Both the position numbers and the translations under genes were made by a program. A stretch of DNA of 37,593 nucleotides. It comes from an uncultured Lachnospiraceae bacterium (GTDB taxonomy: Bacteria > Bacillota > Clostridia > Lachnospirales > Lachnospiraceae). A model generated the notes under the pieces. The model ran no database searches and was not told the DNA's origin. It saw only the letters and a list, made by a program, of their open reading frames with translations. Shown here piece after piece: positions 1 through 7,425 of the stretch; the first letter of the stretch is position 1, and every line of letters starts with the position of its first letter. The stretch spans positions 1 to 37,593 of the forward strand of contig CAJTPO010000046.1 in assembly GCA_910578115.1 (NCBI GenBank), given 5' to 3'.

Positions 1-1
1 C

Positions 2-280
2 TATTTGCAGATGCTTAAGACAAGGGCGGCGGCAGAGCTGGAAAATTACGGAAAGATCATAAATTTTGTAAGCACCATTAACACAAATTCCAACCTTAAG
101 TTTAAGCAGGATTTTGATTTAGGGGACAGGATCACATGCAAGGAAACAAAGTGGGGCATACAGATTGACGCACGTATAACAGAGGTAACAGAGACATACC
201 AGAAAGGCGCAGAGGAAATAGAGGCGACGTTTGGGGACAGCCTGCCTACGCTGGTAGACCAGATAAGGAAAGTGAGGTAA
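2..280 (+). CDS. Phage tail-associated protein, 3' end only (Gp37-like)
   Basis: This is the C-terminal end of a longer gene: the frame is already open at base 2 and no initiation site is visible, so the true start lies left of the window. The visible ~92 residues look like a beta-rich C-terminus of the Siphovirus ReqiPepy6 Gp37-like family, a tail/baseplate component, with acidic and amphipathic strands and a final segment ending in IRKVR. The family name is given from memory of similar sequences. The next structural gene starts 6 bp after the stop, which fits a tail module read left to right. Confidence 0.55.
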   Translation, partial: YLQMLKTRAAAELENYGKIINFVSTINTNSNLKFKQDFDLGDRITCKETKWGIQIDARITEVTETYQKGAEEIEATFGDSLPTLVDQIRKVR

Positions 281-285
281 AAAGC

Positions 286-1422
286 ATGGCTGATTGTTTG
301 CCGTTTAATGCCATTCTGGTAGACGAGGAATACGACAGGGTATATAAAGCCGAGGACTGGGCGTGGTATTTTGCCACGTTCATAGCAAACGGCGTTTTCC
401 CGAAACCCAGCGACGGGCTACAGGTTATAGCCTATGACAAAATGGAAATCAAGGTAAATGCCGGGTATGCGTTTATCAATGGTTACGCTTTCAGAAACCC
501 TGTAAGCATGGGTATTACGTTAAGCACCGCAGAGGGGGCGCTTAACCGCATAGACCGGGTAATTATCCGCTGGGACTTGACACAGAGGGACATGTACTTG
601 ACTGTCTTAAAGGGCGTGCCGTCTGCAAAGCCTACGGCAGCAGCCTTAACCCGGAATACGGAAATATGGGAGCTTGCCATAGCTGATATTTATGTGGGGA
701 AAGGCGTAACAAAGATTCAGACAAAGGATATTACAGACCAGCGCTTTAACAGTGCCTTGTGCGGCATTGTGAAAGGCACAATAGAAGAGATCGACGCAAG
801 CGTACTGACGAAACAGTTTAATGATTTCTTTAATACCTACAGCCAGGCAGTGCTGGACGAGTTCAGCATATATAAGCAGGACATGGAAAAGTATTTAAGC
901 GAGATCGCGGGCATTTATGAGAACTACATAACCATGACAGAAAGCCTGTTTAACCAGTACGAAAACCAGTTTAGCGAGCGGTACAATTCCTTTGAAAGCA
1001 CGCTTGACGGCTGGGACGCGGAGCTATTGAAAGCATACACGGCTTTCATGGCGAAAATTACGCTTTTCCAGACAGGGGCAGAAAGCGAGTTTAACTCATG
1101 GTTTGAGGACATTAAGGAAAAGCTGGGCGGGGACATTGCAGGCAGCCTGCAACTGCAAATAGACGGGCTGACAGGCGCGGTAGAACAGCTGCGGCAGCAG
1201 GCAGAGGCAGGAGGCGCGGCGGCGGCAGAGACGCTGGCAGAGCTTGACAGGCGGGTTACGCTGATTGAAAACGGCTGGAACATCAATTATAAGCATGATG
1301 CCGTTTTAGGCTTGTGCTATCTGGGCGCTGCCTACATGTGCCAGCATTACGAAAGAACAGAGGAAACGGCAGTATTGGGAATTGCATATATCGGCAATTC
1401 CTATCTTGCAAATACATTTTAA
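286..1422 (+). CDS. Phage tail fibre/baseplate protein
   Basis: A 378-residue protein. The N-terminal ~160 residues are rich in beta strands and resemble baseplate-anchoring domains of Firmicutes siphophage tail proteins. The middle (about 170-330) is helical with long charged stretches and probably forms a trimeric coiled coil. A short C-terminal part carries two similar strands around AVLGLCYLGAAYM and AVLGIAYIGNSYL, an internal near-repeat. It begins 6 bp after the preceding tail gene and 15 bp before the next ORF. It probably links the tail tip to the receptor-binding variable protein downstream. The exact family is not certain. Confidence 0.6.
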   Translation: MADCLPFNAILVDEEYDRVYKAEDWAWYFATFIANGVFPKPSDGLQVIAYDKMEIKVNAGYAFINGYAFRNPVSMGITLSTAEGALNRIDRVIIRWDLTQRDMYLTVLKGVPSAKPTAAALTRNTEIWELAIADIYVGKGVTKIQTKDITDQRFNSALCGIVKGTIEEIDASVLTKQFNDFFNTYSQAVLDEFSIYKQDMEKYLSEIAGIYENYITMTESLFNQYENQFSERYNSFESTLDGWDAELLKAYTAFMAKITLFQTGAESEFNSWFEDIKEKLGGDIAGSLQLQIDGLTGAVEQLRQQAEAGGAAAAETLAELDRRVTLIENGWNINYKHDAVLGLCYLGAAYMCQHYERTEETAVLGIAYIGNSYLANTF

Positions 1423-1437
1423 GGAAAGGGGCAGATT

Positions 1438-1875
1438 ATGAAAGGATTTCCCAAAACATTAAAGACAAAAGACGATTACTACAACTGCCTTGCTATGGTG
1501 GCAGCCGGGGAGCTGGCGGCGGCTGATTTGCTGGCAAAGATTGAGAGTCTGGAAAAACAGCGCTACATACAGTGCGCTATTGTATCGGTGGCAGAGGAAA
1601 AGAAAGCCGTAACAGTATATTACTGCGACGAGGCAGCGCCGGGCATGGCTTTTGCGGCTGGCGGCATTTCCGGGACGGTCACGGTGGTAACGCATACCCA
1701 GACGGACGACGCGGCGGCAGCAGGCGAGACGGGCAACGACAGGACGGTATTAACACTGTCAAAGGGCATTGCCGCAGATAATACGGCTATAGGGCTGGAA
1801 AAAGCGGCAGCAGTGGCAGGAATGACCGCAGACGACATTACAGCGCTGAAAGGAGTGTTAAAACAGTATGAGTAG
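1438..1875 (+). CDS. Hypothetical phage tail-module protein
   Basis: A 145-residue protein with a good ribosome site (AAGGAAAGGGG) ahead of its ATG. The N-terminus (about 1-45) is helical, the middle is an alanine/glycine/threonine-rich beta segment, and the C-terminal 40 residues look helical again. I do not recognise a named domain. Its stop codon lies 7 bp inside the DGR target gene, whose ATG is at 1868, so the two are translationally coupled. Proteins in this position between fibre and DGR target may act as adaptors or assembly factors, but that is inference from position only. Confidence 0.5.
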   Translation: MKGFPKTLKTKDDYYNCLAMVAAGELAAADLLAKIESLEKQRYIQCAIVSVAEEKKAVTVYYCDEAAPGMAFAAGGISGTVTVVTHTQTDDAAAAGETGNDRTVLTLSKGIAADNTAIGLEKAAAVAGMTADDITALKGVLKQYE

Positions 1876-2977
1876 GATATTTGTTGATGATGTGACAAAG
1901 ACAGACCGCAGGGCGCTTTTGAATGTAAACAAGCTGGCGACGATCAGCGACATTGTAGCGCCGACGAGCCAGTATTTATACGCAAGCGGGGCGAATGAGA
2001 TCACCGTAATAGAGGGCTGCGTAATTGCCGTGGGCGGCGCTGGTATCTTCCAGACGGGGAACACGGTACTTAATGCCTCTAATCTGGATATAGGCGCGGC
2101 TTTTGCCGTAGGCAGCGACTATTACGTTTATATCTGCGACAGCAGGCAGGACGCACAGGACGAGCAGTATATTATTTCCCTTAACTCTACCTATCCGAGC
2201 GGGTGGAACGCCAGCAACAGCCGTAAGATTAATGACAATTTGCAGCCCGTGAACAGCAGCGGCGCTGTTTTCGGTACGGGCTGGGAAAGCGCGGTAAGCA
2301 ACGGGATTGTGCCGCGCAGCGTATGGACGCTGGGACACCGCCCGAAATGCAGCCCGGAGGGTATGGTATATCTGGGCGGCGGCACATGGGTAGACATTTA
2401 CCTTAATTCTGACGACGGCGCACAGGGCTTGAAGTCGGAATATAATTGTGCGCCAATGACAGGCACGGAGGGCATGAACTGGTACACGTTCACGGAAAGG
2501 CTGATGAAAAGCGGTAAGCGTATGCCGGACTACAGCGAATTTTGCGCTTATGCTTTCGGCAGCCCGCAGGGGCTTGACGGGGCAAATACAAACGCATGGA
2601 CGGCGACGACGAACACGGGCAGGGGGACTACGGGCAGCGTGGTAAATGCCGTTTCTGCCGTGGGCTGCGTTGATGCCGTGGGGCGCGTCTGGGAATGGCT
2701 TAATGATCTGATTACGCGGGCAGAACACGCCACAAATGCAGACTATCACCCTACGGCGGCGTGGGGCTGGGATAAGAAAAGCCCTTTAAGGGACAATGCC
2801 ACAAAGTACGACGTAGGAAACATTTACCAGTATTACGCGTATTCTCTGGCGGCGCTGGTCGCGGGCGGCCGCTGGCACGATGGCGTGAACGCGGGCGCGC
2901 GTGCCGTGAATTGCGCCTATTGCCCGTGGACCGTGAGCACGAGTATCGGCGTGCGCGGGGCGTGTGATTCTATGTAG
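1868..2977 (+). CDS. DGR variable protein, C-type lectin fold (receptor-binding tip)
   Basis: A 369-residue DGR target protein. Residues 1-130 form a phage-specific beta-rich N-terminus. From about residue 195 it resembles formylglycine-generating-enzyme/C-type-lectin folds, including a GTEGMNWYTF segment, an RMPDYSEFCAYA segment and a VGRVWEWLND segment. The last ~42 codons are the variable repeat. There the TR-encoded asparagines are replaced: GGNWNNGV in TR has become GGRWHDGV, and NCNNYPWNVNTN has become NCAYCPWTVSTS. It is probably the tail-tip adhesin whose ligand-binding face is diversified. The stop codon lies just after the repeat, as usual for DGR targets. Confidence 0.92.
   Translation: MSRIFVDDVTKTDRRALLNVNKLATISDIVAPTSQYLYASGANEITVIEGCVIAVGGAGIFQTGNTVLNASNLDIGAAFAVGSDYYVYICDSRQDAQDEQYIISLNSTYPSGWNASNSRKINDNLQPVNSSGAVFGTGWESAVSNGIVPRSVWTLGHRPKCSPEGMVYLGGGTWVDIYLNSDDGAQGLKSEYNCAPMTGTEGMNWYTFTERLMKSGKRMPDYSEFCAYAFGSPQGLDGANTNAWTATTNTGRGTTGSVVNAVSAVGCVDAVGRVWEWLNDLITRAEHATNADYHPTAAWGWDKKSPLRDNATKYDVGNIYQYYAYSLAALVAGGRWHDGVNAGARAVNCAYCPWTVSTSIGVRGACDSM
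2844..2969 (+). repeat. DGR variable repeat (VR)
   Basis: This 126-bp segment at the 3' end of the target gene aligns without gaps to the TR at 3409-3534 (constant offset 565). Reading both strings I find 12 mismatches, and each is at a base that is A in TR (changed to G, C or T). No TR G, C or T is changed. Eight of the ten TR AAY codons are altered, plus one TAC to TGC and one ATC to GTC. This is the signature of adenine-specific mutagenic retrohoming. Confidence 0.96.
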
Positions 2978-3003
2978 AGGCGGGCGAAAGCCCAGCCGCT
3001 ACA
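2973..3003 (+). promoter_or_regulatory. Hairpin/cruciform just downstream of VR
   Basis: The outer stem is TGTAG with CTACA, then an A/G mismatch. The inner stem pairs GGC with GCC and GGGC with GCCC, with one bulged A at 2994, and is closed by a GAAA loop (2986-2989). The inner hairpin begins about 10 bp after the VR end, and the outer stem contains the target gene's stop codon. Classic DGR systems such as Bordetella phage BPP-1 have an inverted repeat with a 4-base GRNA loop at this position that promotes target recognition. This one fits in place and loop type. Confidence 0.75.
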
Positions 3004-3019
3004 GGGGGACGGATAAAAA

Positions 3020-3376
3020 ATGTCAATAAGGGATAAAGGCGACATACTACACCAGAAAATATATGATTTCCTGCTGTACATATATCCCCTGCTAAGCAAG
3101 TACCCAAAGTATGAAAAATTCAGCTTGCAGACGGCAACCAGAAACGCCGTGCTGGAAATACTGCAAGACGTTATAAAGTGGCAGAAAACGGCGACGAAAA
3201 GCCACTTGTACGCGGCAGACGTGGCACTACAGCAGAGTAAGGAGCTGTTGCGGCTGGCAAACGATCTGAAATACAGCGCAATGAATAAGCAGCATTACGG
3301 GGAGTGCGGCAGGAAACTTACAGAGCTGGGCGTTATGCTGGGGGAGATCATAGAAGAGGTAAAGGCTACAAAGTAG
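3020..3376 (+). CDS. avd: DGR accessory variability determinant (Avd-like)
   Basis: A 118-residue, strongly helical and basic protein with the length and look of the Avd four-helix-bundle family. Avd forms a pentameric barrel that binds the reverse transcriptase and the template RNA and is needed for cDNA synthesis in DGRs. Four amphipathic helices can be drawn at about 6-25, 35-60, 65-90 and 92-117. Lysines and arginines are spread along them, which suits RNA binding. It lies between the target gene and TR, the usual DGR order. The stop is followed 32 bp later by TR. Confidence 0.88.
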   Translation: MSIRDKGDILHQKIYDFLLYIYPLLSKYPKYEKFSLQTATRNAVLEILQDVIKWQKTATKSHLYAADVALQQSKELLRLANDLKYSAMNKQHYGECGRKLTELGVMLGEIIEEVKATK

Positions 3377-3408
3377 CTTTTCATATGGGGCAGCCGCTTA
3401 TTACAGCC

Positions 3409-3534
3409 CTCTGGCGGCGCTGATCGCGGGCGGCAACTGGAACAATGGCGTGAACGCGGGCGCGCGTGCCGTGAATTGCAACAATTACCCGTGGAACGTG
3501 AACACGAATATCGGCGTGCGCGGGGCGTGTGATT
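3409..3534 (+). repeat. DGR template repeat (TR)
   Basis: The invariant donor copy of the VR, 126 bp long, containing about 25 adenines clustered in AAC/AAT codons that specify diversifiable asparagine positions. AAY codons are ideal here because changing either A gives many amino acids and never a stop codon. It is on the same strand as the reverse transcriptase and lies between avd and RT. Beyond its borders the similarity to VR stops: at the left before CTCTGGCGG, at the right after GTGTGATT. Confidence 0.96.
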
Positions 3535-3585
3535 TGGTGAAAGCATTACAGGATTAGCGTATCTATGGAACACTAGCAAGGATTT

Positions 3586-3609
3586 GAATATTAAGAGTGC
3601 TTAATATTC
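3586..3609 (+). other. Perfect hairpin in DGR spacer RNA
   Basis: GAATATTAAG pairs perfectly with CTTAATATTC around an AGTG loop. No T-tract follows, so it is not a terminator. It sits about 50 bp after the TR in the region that, in BPP-1, forms the structured spacer RNA needed for template-primed cDNA synthesis. A role in RT/Avd binding is plausible but inferred. Confidence 0.5.
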
Positions 3610-3699
3610 CAGAATCAGAGGGGCTGTCCCGCCGCAAGGCAAAGAGAAAAAGCAGGGCTGCTGGTTAGTAGCTTAAGGCGAAAGGCAGGAGCTTTTTAC

Positions 3700-4794
3700 A
3701 TGAAACGAATAGGGCATATCACGGACAGAAACGGCAGGCGGCTTACGCTTGTAGAGGCTATGGCTGACTACGGGAGTGTGCAGAAAGCATACAATAAAGC
3801 CCGGAAGTGCAAGCGATACCGCAAGGACGTTTTAATATTTACCAAAGACAAGGAGGAAAATTTAGAGCGGGTACGAAATGAAATTCTGGGGCTTTCCTAT
3901 GAGCCGAGCGAGTACCGATATTTTAAGGTATATGAGCCGAAAGAGCGGCAGATCATGGCGCTGCCGTTTTATGACAGGGTAGTACAGCACGCCATTAACA
4001 ACGTGCTGGAACCGATTTTTGAAAAGCGTTTTATTTTTCACTCTTACGCCTGCCGGAAAAATAAAGGTATGCACGCTGCGTCTGACACGCTGAAAAGCTG
4101 GCTTTATGAGTGGCAGAGATTCCACCCGGACACGCCGCTATATGCGATCAAAGCGGACATACACCACTATTTCCAGAGCATTAACCATGATGTGCTTAAG
4201 GCAGAGATACGGAAAGTAATAAAGGACGCAGGGGCGCTGGCACTGATCGACAAGATCATAGACCATAACGGGCAGATGCCGGACGGTACAGGCATACCAG
4301 TAGGGAACCTTACAAGCCAGCTGTTTGCAAATATCTATCTCAATAAGCTAGACCAGTACATAAAGCATACGCTGGGCGCGGGTATGTATATGCGCTACAT
4401 GGACGACTTTATTATATTAAGCCCGGATAAGGAAGAGCTGCGGCGCTGGCTGGCTGATATTGAAAGATTCTTAAGGGAAGAGCTTATTTTAGAGCTGAAC
4501 CCAAAGACTGCTATTTTATGCGCAAAGAACGGCATAGACTTTGTAGGCTATAAGCACAGGGCGACGCACAGGAAAGTAAGACCAGACAGCATTAAACGTA
4601 TCAAGCGGACAGTTAAGAAGTACGAAAGGGGTGAGATCACAAGGGAAAATCTACAAAAGAGTATTGCAAGCTGGACGGGACACGCAGGACACGCCGACAG
4701 CTATCACTTACGAAAGAAAATAATAAAAATGGCGGCTGATGCGCAGGAGAGGGCGCAGACAGCGCAGCCAGCAGGCGCAGGAGTGAGTACATGA
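3700..4794 (+). CDS. DGR reverse transcriptase
   Basis: A 364-residue RNA-dependent DNA polymerase. Visible motifs are the palm motif A KADIHHYFQSINHDVL with Asp153, the DGR-type motif VGNLTSQ at 201-207 (group II intron enzymes typically have QGxxxSP here), and the catalytic YMDD at 233-236. The N-terminal EYRYFKVYEPKERQIMALPF segment matches fingers motifs of this class, and a basic thumb follows to the C-terminus. It copies the TR RNA into adenine-mutagenised cDNA that replaces VR. The start ATG has a GGCAGGAG ribosome site. The stop overlaps the next gene (ATGA), tying it to the phage late operon. Confidence 0.95.
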   Translation: MKRIGHITDRNGRRLTLVEAMADYGSVQKAYNKARKCKRYRKDVLIFTKDKEENLERVRNEILGLSYEPSEYRYFKVYEPKERQIMALPFYDRVVQHAINNVLEPIFEKRFIFHSYACRKNKGMHAASDTLKSWLYEWQRFHPDTPLYAIKADIHHYFQSINHDVLKAEIRKVIKDAGALALIDKIIDHNGQMPDGTGIPVGNLTSQLFANIYLNKLDQYIKHTLGAGMYMRYMDDFIILSPDKEELRRWLADIERFLREELILELNPKTAILCAKNGIDFVGYKHRATHRKVRPDSIKRIKRTVKKYERGEITRENLQKSIASWTGHAGHADSYHLRKKIIKMAADAQERAQTAQPAGAGVST

Positions 4795-4976
4795 GTAAAA
4801 TTTTGCTACAAGTGCTGCATGAGCAGCAGAACATCATTGAACAGCAAAGCAGGCTTATTGCAGATTTGACAGCCACGCTGGAAAACTGGGAGAGCGTAGC
4901 AGGGTACGACGGCGTGGAACTGAAAGAGCGGGCATTGAATTTGCAGAAAGCAGAAAGGCAGGATTTATGGAAATGA
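4791..4976 (+). CDS. Small phage coiled-coil protein
   Basis: A 61-residue protein whose ATG overlaps the RT stop (ATGA) and whose stop lies 10 bp inside the holin gene. The sequence is one or two helices (LLQVLHEQQNIIEQQSRLI, then LNLQKAERQDLW), likely a short coiled coil. I know no function. Proteins of this kind often sit just before holins in Firmicutes phages. The tight overlaps at both ends support it as a translated gene. Confidence 0.55.
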   Translation: MSKILLQVLHEQQNIIEQQSRLIADLTATLENWESVAGYDGVELKERALNLQKAERQDLWK

Positions 4977-5455
4977 AAATAATGGAATTTATCGACGAAG
5001 CGGCACACAATAAGGTGATCGAGCTGGTAATACTGGCGATTGTATTTGATACTATTTTCGGGGTACTGCGGGCAGTGAAAGAAAAGAAATTTAACAGCTG
5101 CGCGGGGATTGACGGCGCAATACGGAAAGTGGCAATGCTGATTTCCCTTGTATTCATGCTGGCAATCGACATGCTTATCAAGATCAATCTGATCGGGTTT
5201 ATCCCGGAAACGGCGCGGGGTTATCTGGGGCTTAAGACGGTAGGAGTAGCGGAGTTTTTCGGCCTGCTTTACATAGCCTATGAGATCACAAGCATTTTTA
5301 AGAATATGGCATTATGCGGGCTGCCCGTAAAAAAGGTATGGGCGAGTGTGCGGGGCTTTCTTTCCAAGTATACGGACGAGCTGCCAGACACGGACGAGCT
5401 GGACGGAAACAGCACCACGGGCAGCGTAGAGGGGCATAAACAGCAGGAAAGATAA
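4967..5455 (+). CDS. Phage holin (phage_holin_4/TcdE-like)
   Basis: A 162-residue membrane protein with three hydrophobic segments: about 17-35 (VIELVILAIVFDTIFGVL), 51-72 (AMLISLVFMLAIDMLIKI) and 90-108. The charged tail is acidic. This is the layout of the phage lysis/toxin-secretion holin family that includes TcdE. It would form inner-membrane holes at the end of infection and release the endolysin encoded next. A VPE-type motif near the middle (GFIPETARGYLGLKTVGVAE) is common in this family. It overlaps the preceding small gene. Confidence 0.85.
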   Translation: MEMKIMEFIDEAAHNKVIELVILAIVFDTIFGVLRAVKEKKFNSCAGIDGAIRKVAMLISLVFMLAIDMLIKINLIGFIPETARGYLGLKTVGVAEFFGLLYIAYEITSIFKNMALCGLPVKKVWASVRGFLSKYTDELPDTDELDGNSTTGSVEGHKQQER

Positions 5456-5500
5456 GAATAACAGATCAGACAGGAAAAGCAGCAAAAGGAAGTAAAAAGC

Positions 5501-6976
5501 ATGAGGAACATTAACAGGCTGATAAGCGGGTACAATTTCAATCCGGGCAGCGTTTCCCGTATCAAGTACATTGTGATTCATTATGTGGGAGGTTTGAGCG
5601 GGGCGCAGGCAAACTGCAAATACTTTGCAGGCGGCAATAGAAATGCGTCCGCACATTACTTTGTAGATCACAACGGGGAAATCTGGCAGTGCGTGGAAGA
5701 TGCTAACATAGCGTGGCACTGCGGCGCAAAGAGCTATAAGCATGGGGAGTGCCGGAACGCAAACAGCATAGGTATTGAGTTATGCGTAAGGAAAAGGAAC
5801 ACCGCCAGCCAGGGCGCGACAGATAAGGACTGGTATTTTGAGGACGCGACGGTAGAGGCGGCGGCAGAGCTGACAAGGTACTTAATGGATAAGTACGGCG
5901 TGCCTGCCGATCATGTCATAAGGCATTACGACGTTACCGGGAAAATTTGCCCTAACCCGTATGTATATAACACAACAGCGCATACATGGGACGAGTTTAA
6001 AAAGCTGATAAGCGGCGGCGCTGCCTCTGCCGGGAGCGGGGGAAAGAAACTTTACAGAGTGCGTAAGCGCTGGGAAGATGCAGCCGGGCAGCTGGGGGCT
6101 TTTGAAAGTCTGGAAAACGCAAAGAAAGCCTGCACAGCTGGCTATAATGTGTATGACTGGGACGGAAAGGCGGTATACAGCGCTTTTGCAGGCAATGAGC
6201 AGCAGACGGCAGCAGGCGGCGCGGAAAGCATGATCTGGGCTTTTCTGACAGGCAAAGGCTTAAATGCCTATGCAGCAGCCGGGCTTATGGGAAACCTTTT
6301 TGCAGAAAGTGGGCTTAAAGCAGATAATCTGCAAAATTCCTTTAATACGCGGCTGGGAATGACGGACGCAGAATATACGGCGGCTGTAGACAGCGGCAGC
6401 TATACAAATTTTGTGAGGGACAGCGCAGGCTACGGGCTTGCACAGTGGACGTACTACAGCCGCAAACAGGCGCTATATGATTACGCGAAAGCGGTGGGCG
6501 CGTCGATCGGCAGTTTAGATATGCAGCTTGCCTTTTTGTGGCAGGAATTACAGGGCTACAAGGGCGTTATTTCCGCGCTTATGGCTGCAACGTCGGTACG
6601 GGCTGCCTCTGATGCAGTGCTGACCGGGTACGAAAAGCCAGCAGACCAGAGCGAGGCAGTAAAGCAGCGCCGGGCAGCATACGGGCAGGAGTATTACGAC
6701 AGGTACGCCGGAACCGGGGCAGCTGGAAACGCCGGACAGGGAAAGACAGAGGCGGCAAAGATTCCCTTTAAGGTAAAGGTAGATATAACCGATCTTAGAA
6801 TAAGGGCGGGCGCAGGCACGGACTTTGCAAAGACGGGAAAGTATACAGGTATCGGAGTATTTACCATTGTTGAGGTAAAAGCCGGAGAGGGCAGCGCCGC
6901 AGGCTGGGGGCTGCTGAAAGCGTATGAAGAGAATAGGGACGGCTGGGTATCGCTGGACTATTGCACAAGATTATAA
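5501..6976 (+). CDS. Endolysin: amidase + tail lysozyme + SH3 domain
   Basis: A 491-residue modular peptidoglycan hydrolase. Residues 1-170 are an Amidase_2 (N-acetylmuramoyl-L-alanine amidase) domain with probable zinc ligands His27, His142 and Cys150. Residues about 183-228 form a small SPOR-like linker. Residues about 242-410 resemble the phage tail-lysozyme family with candidate catalytic Glu269 in FAESGL. Residues about 425-491 are an SH3-type wall-binding domain ending in GWVSLDYCTRL. No signal peptide is seen, consistent with holin-dependent release. It follows the holin by 45 bp and ends at a strong terminator. Confidence 0.92.
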   Translation: MRNINRLISGYNFNPGSVSRIKYIVIHYVGGLSGAQANCKYFAGGNRNASAHYFVDHNGEIWQCVEDANIAWHCGAKSYKHGECRNANSIGIELCVRKRNTASQGATDKDWYFEDATVEAAAELTRYLMDKYGVPADHVIRHYDVTGKICPNPYVYNTTAHTWDEFKKLISGGAASAGSGGKKLYRVRKRWEDAAGQLGAFESLENAKKACTAGYNVYDWDGKAVYSAFAGNEQQTAAGGAESMIWAFLTGKGLNAYAAAGLMGNLFAESGLKADNLQNSFNTRLGMTDAEYTAAVDSGSYTNFVRDSAGYGLAQWTYYSRKQALYDYAKAVGASIGSLDMQLAFLWQELQGYKGVISALMAATSVRAASDAVLTGYEKPADQSEAVKQRRAAYGQEYYDRYAGTGAAGNAGQGKTEAAKIPFKVKVDITDLRIRAGAGTDFAKTGKYTGIGVFTIVEVKAGEGSAAGWGLLKAYEENRDGWVSLDYCTRL

Positions 6977-6986
6977 TGTATCTGCT

Positions 6987-7026
6987 GGGGTATGTCGTTC
7001 ATGGGCGGCATACCCTTTATTTTTTT
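6987..7026 (+). terminator. Terminator after endolysin
   Basis: The stem GGGTATGTC pairs with GGCATACCC (one G-T wobble) around a 10-base loop, followed by TTTATTTTTTT. It closes the structural/lysis operon. Confidence 0.85.
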
Positions 7027-7048
7027 CCATAATTTTCTTGAAATCTGA

Positions 7049-7077
7049 TTGACAAGTTACCCAAAAGGGTATATAAT
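7049..7077 (+). promoter_or_regulatory. Consensus sigma-A promoter with operator in the spacer
   Basis: TTGACA at 7049-7054 and TATAAT at 7072-7077 are both perfect, with a 17-bp spacer. The right half of the spacer is the perfect 14-bp palindrome TACCCAAAAGGGTA (7058-7071). A repressor bound there would block RNA polymerase. The promoter drives the small-gene cluster that includes the XRE regulator at 7422, so autoregulation by that protein is the simplest model. Confidence 0.85.
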
Positions 7078-7141
7078 TAAAACATGGAAAGGAGAAAAAA
7101 GCAAATAAGTGTAAAGCACTGGAAAGGAGAAACGGCAGGAA

Positions 7142-7258
7142 ATGGGTAAGAAGAAACAAAAGAAAAAGCCTATCAAATGGCAATCGCTGGCGGCAAATGC
7201 ACTGATAGACTTAATCGTAGGAACGGCACTTATCATAATAGACAAGCTATTAGGCTAA
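7142..7258 (+). CDS. Tiny phage membrane protein (38 aa)
   Basis: A 38-residue ORF preceded by AAGGAG. It has a very basic start (GKKKQKKKPIKW), then one hydrophobic helix (ALIDLIVGTALIIIDKLL). By the positive-inside rule the N-terminus should face the cytoplasm. It is the first substantial ORF after the consensus promoter at 7049. Function unknown. Similar Lys-rich single-span peptides occur near lysis or regulatory genes of Clostridia phages, a recollection I cannot check here. A still shorter 21-codon frame at 7084-7149 overlaps its start and would be leaderless, so I do not call it. Confidence 0.5.
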   Translation: MGKKKQKKKPIKWQSLAANALIDLIVGTALIIIDKLLG

Positions 7259-7264
7259 ATGCCA

Positions 7265-7284
7265 CGGTGGGCGAAAGCCCACCG
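7265..7284 (+). other. Perfect 8-bp hairpin with GAAA loop
   Basis: CGGTGGGCGAAAGCCCACCG forms a perfect 8-bp stem closed by GAAA. No T-tract follows, so it is not an obvious terminator. It shares the 13-base core GGGCGAAAGCCCA with the hairpin after the DGR VR at 2982-2994. It lies just after the 38-aa gene. Its role is unknown. Confidence 0.6.
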
Positions 7285-7326
7285 CCTACTAAGAATATAG
7301 CATAAACCCAGAGCCGAGTAAAGGGC

Positions 7327-7425
7327 ATGATTCTGAAATTAGGCATTTTTTTAGTAGTGATCGGAATAGTAAAAATGCTGGCAGCTTTGATTATGAGAGC
7401 TAAAGAAGAGAGGGGCAAGGCATGA
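7327..7425 (+). CDS. Tiny membrane protein coupled to the XRE regulator (32 aa)
   Basis: A 32-residue ORF consisting of one hydrophobic helix (LKLGIFLVVIGIVKMLAALIM) and a charged tail (RAKEERGKA). Its stop overlaps the XRE start (ATGA at 7422-7425), which suggests coupled translation. The start has only a modest ribosome site (AGTAAAGGGC). It may anchor or sense at the membrane, but nothing in the sequence shows a function. Confidence 0.4.
   Translation: MILKLGIFLVVIGIVKMLAALIMRAKEERGKA

Larger units (their letters stand above)
3377..3699 (+). ncRNA. DGR template RNA region: TR plus spacer leading to RT
   Basis: This 323-bp stretch between avd and the reverse transcriptase has no convincing gene. 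It contains the TR (3409-3534) and then about 165 bp of spacer, part of which is likely transcribed as the structured spacer RNA used for priming in characterised DGRs. A perfect 10-bp stem with an AGTG loop lies at 3586-3609. TR itself is an open frame continuing to a stop at about 3555, but it has no start codon or ribosome site and is not expected to be translated. Confidence 0.75.

Noticed and set aside
3409..3555. Open frame through the TR
   Set aside because: TR resembles the VR coding frame, but there is no start codon or ribosome site; it serves as template RNA.
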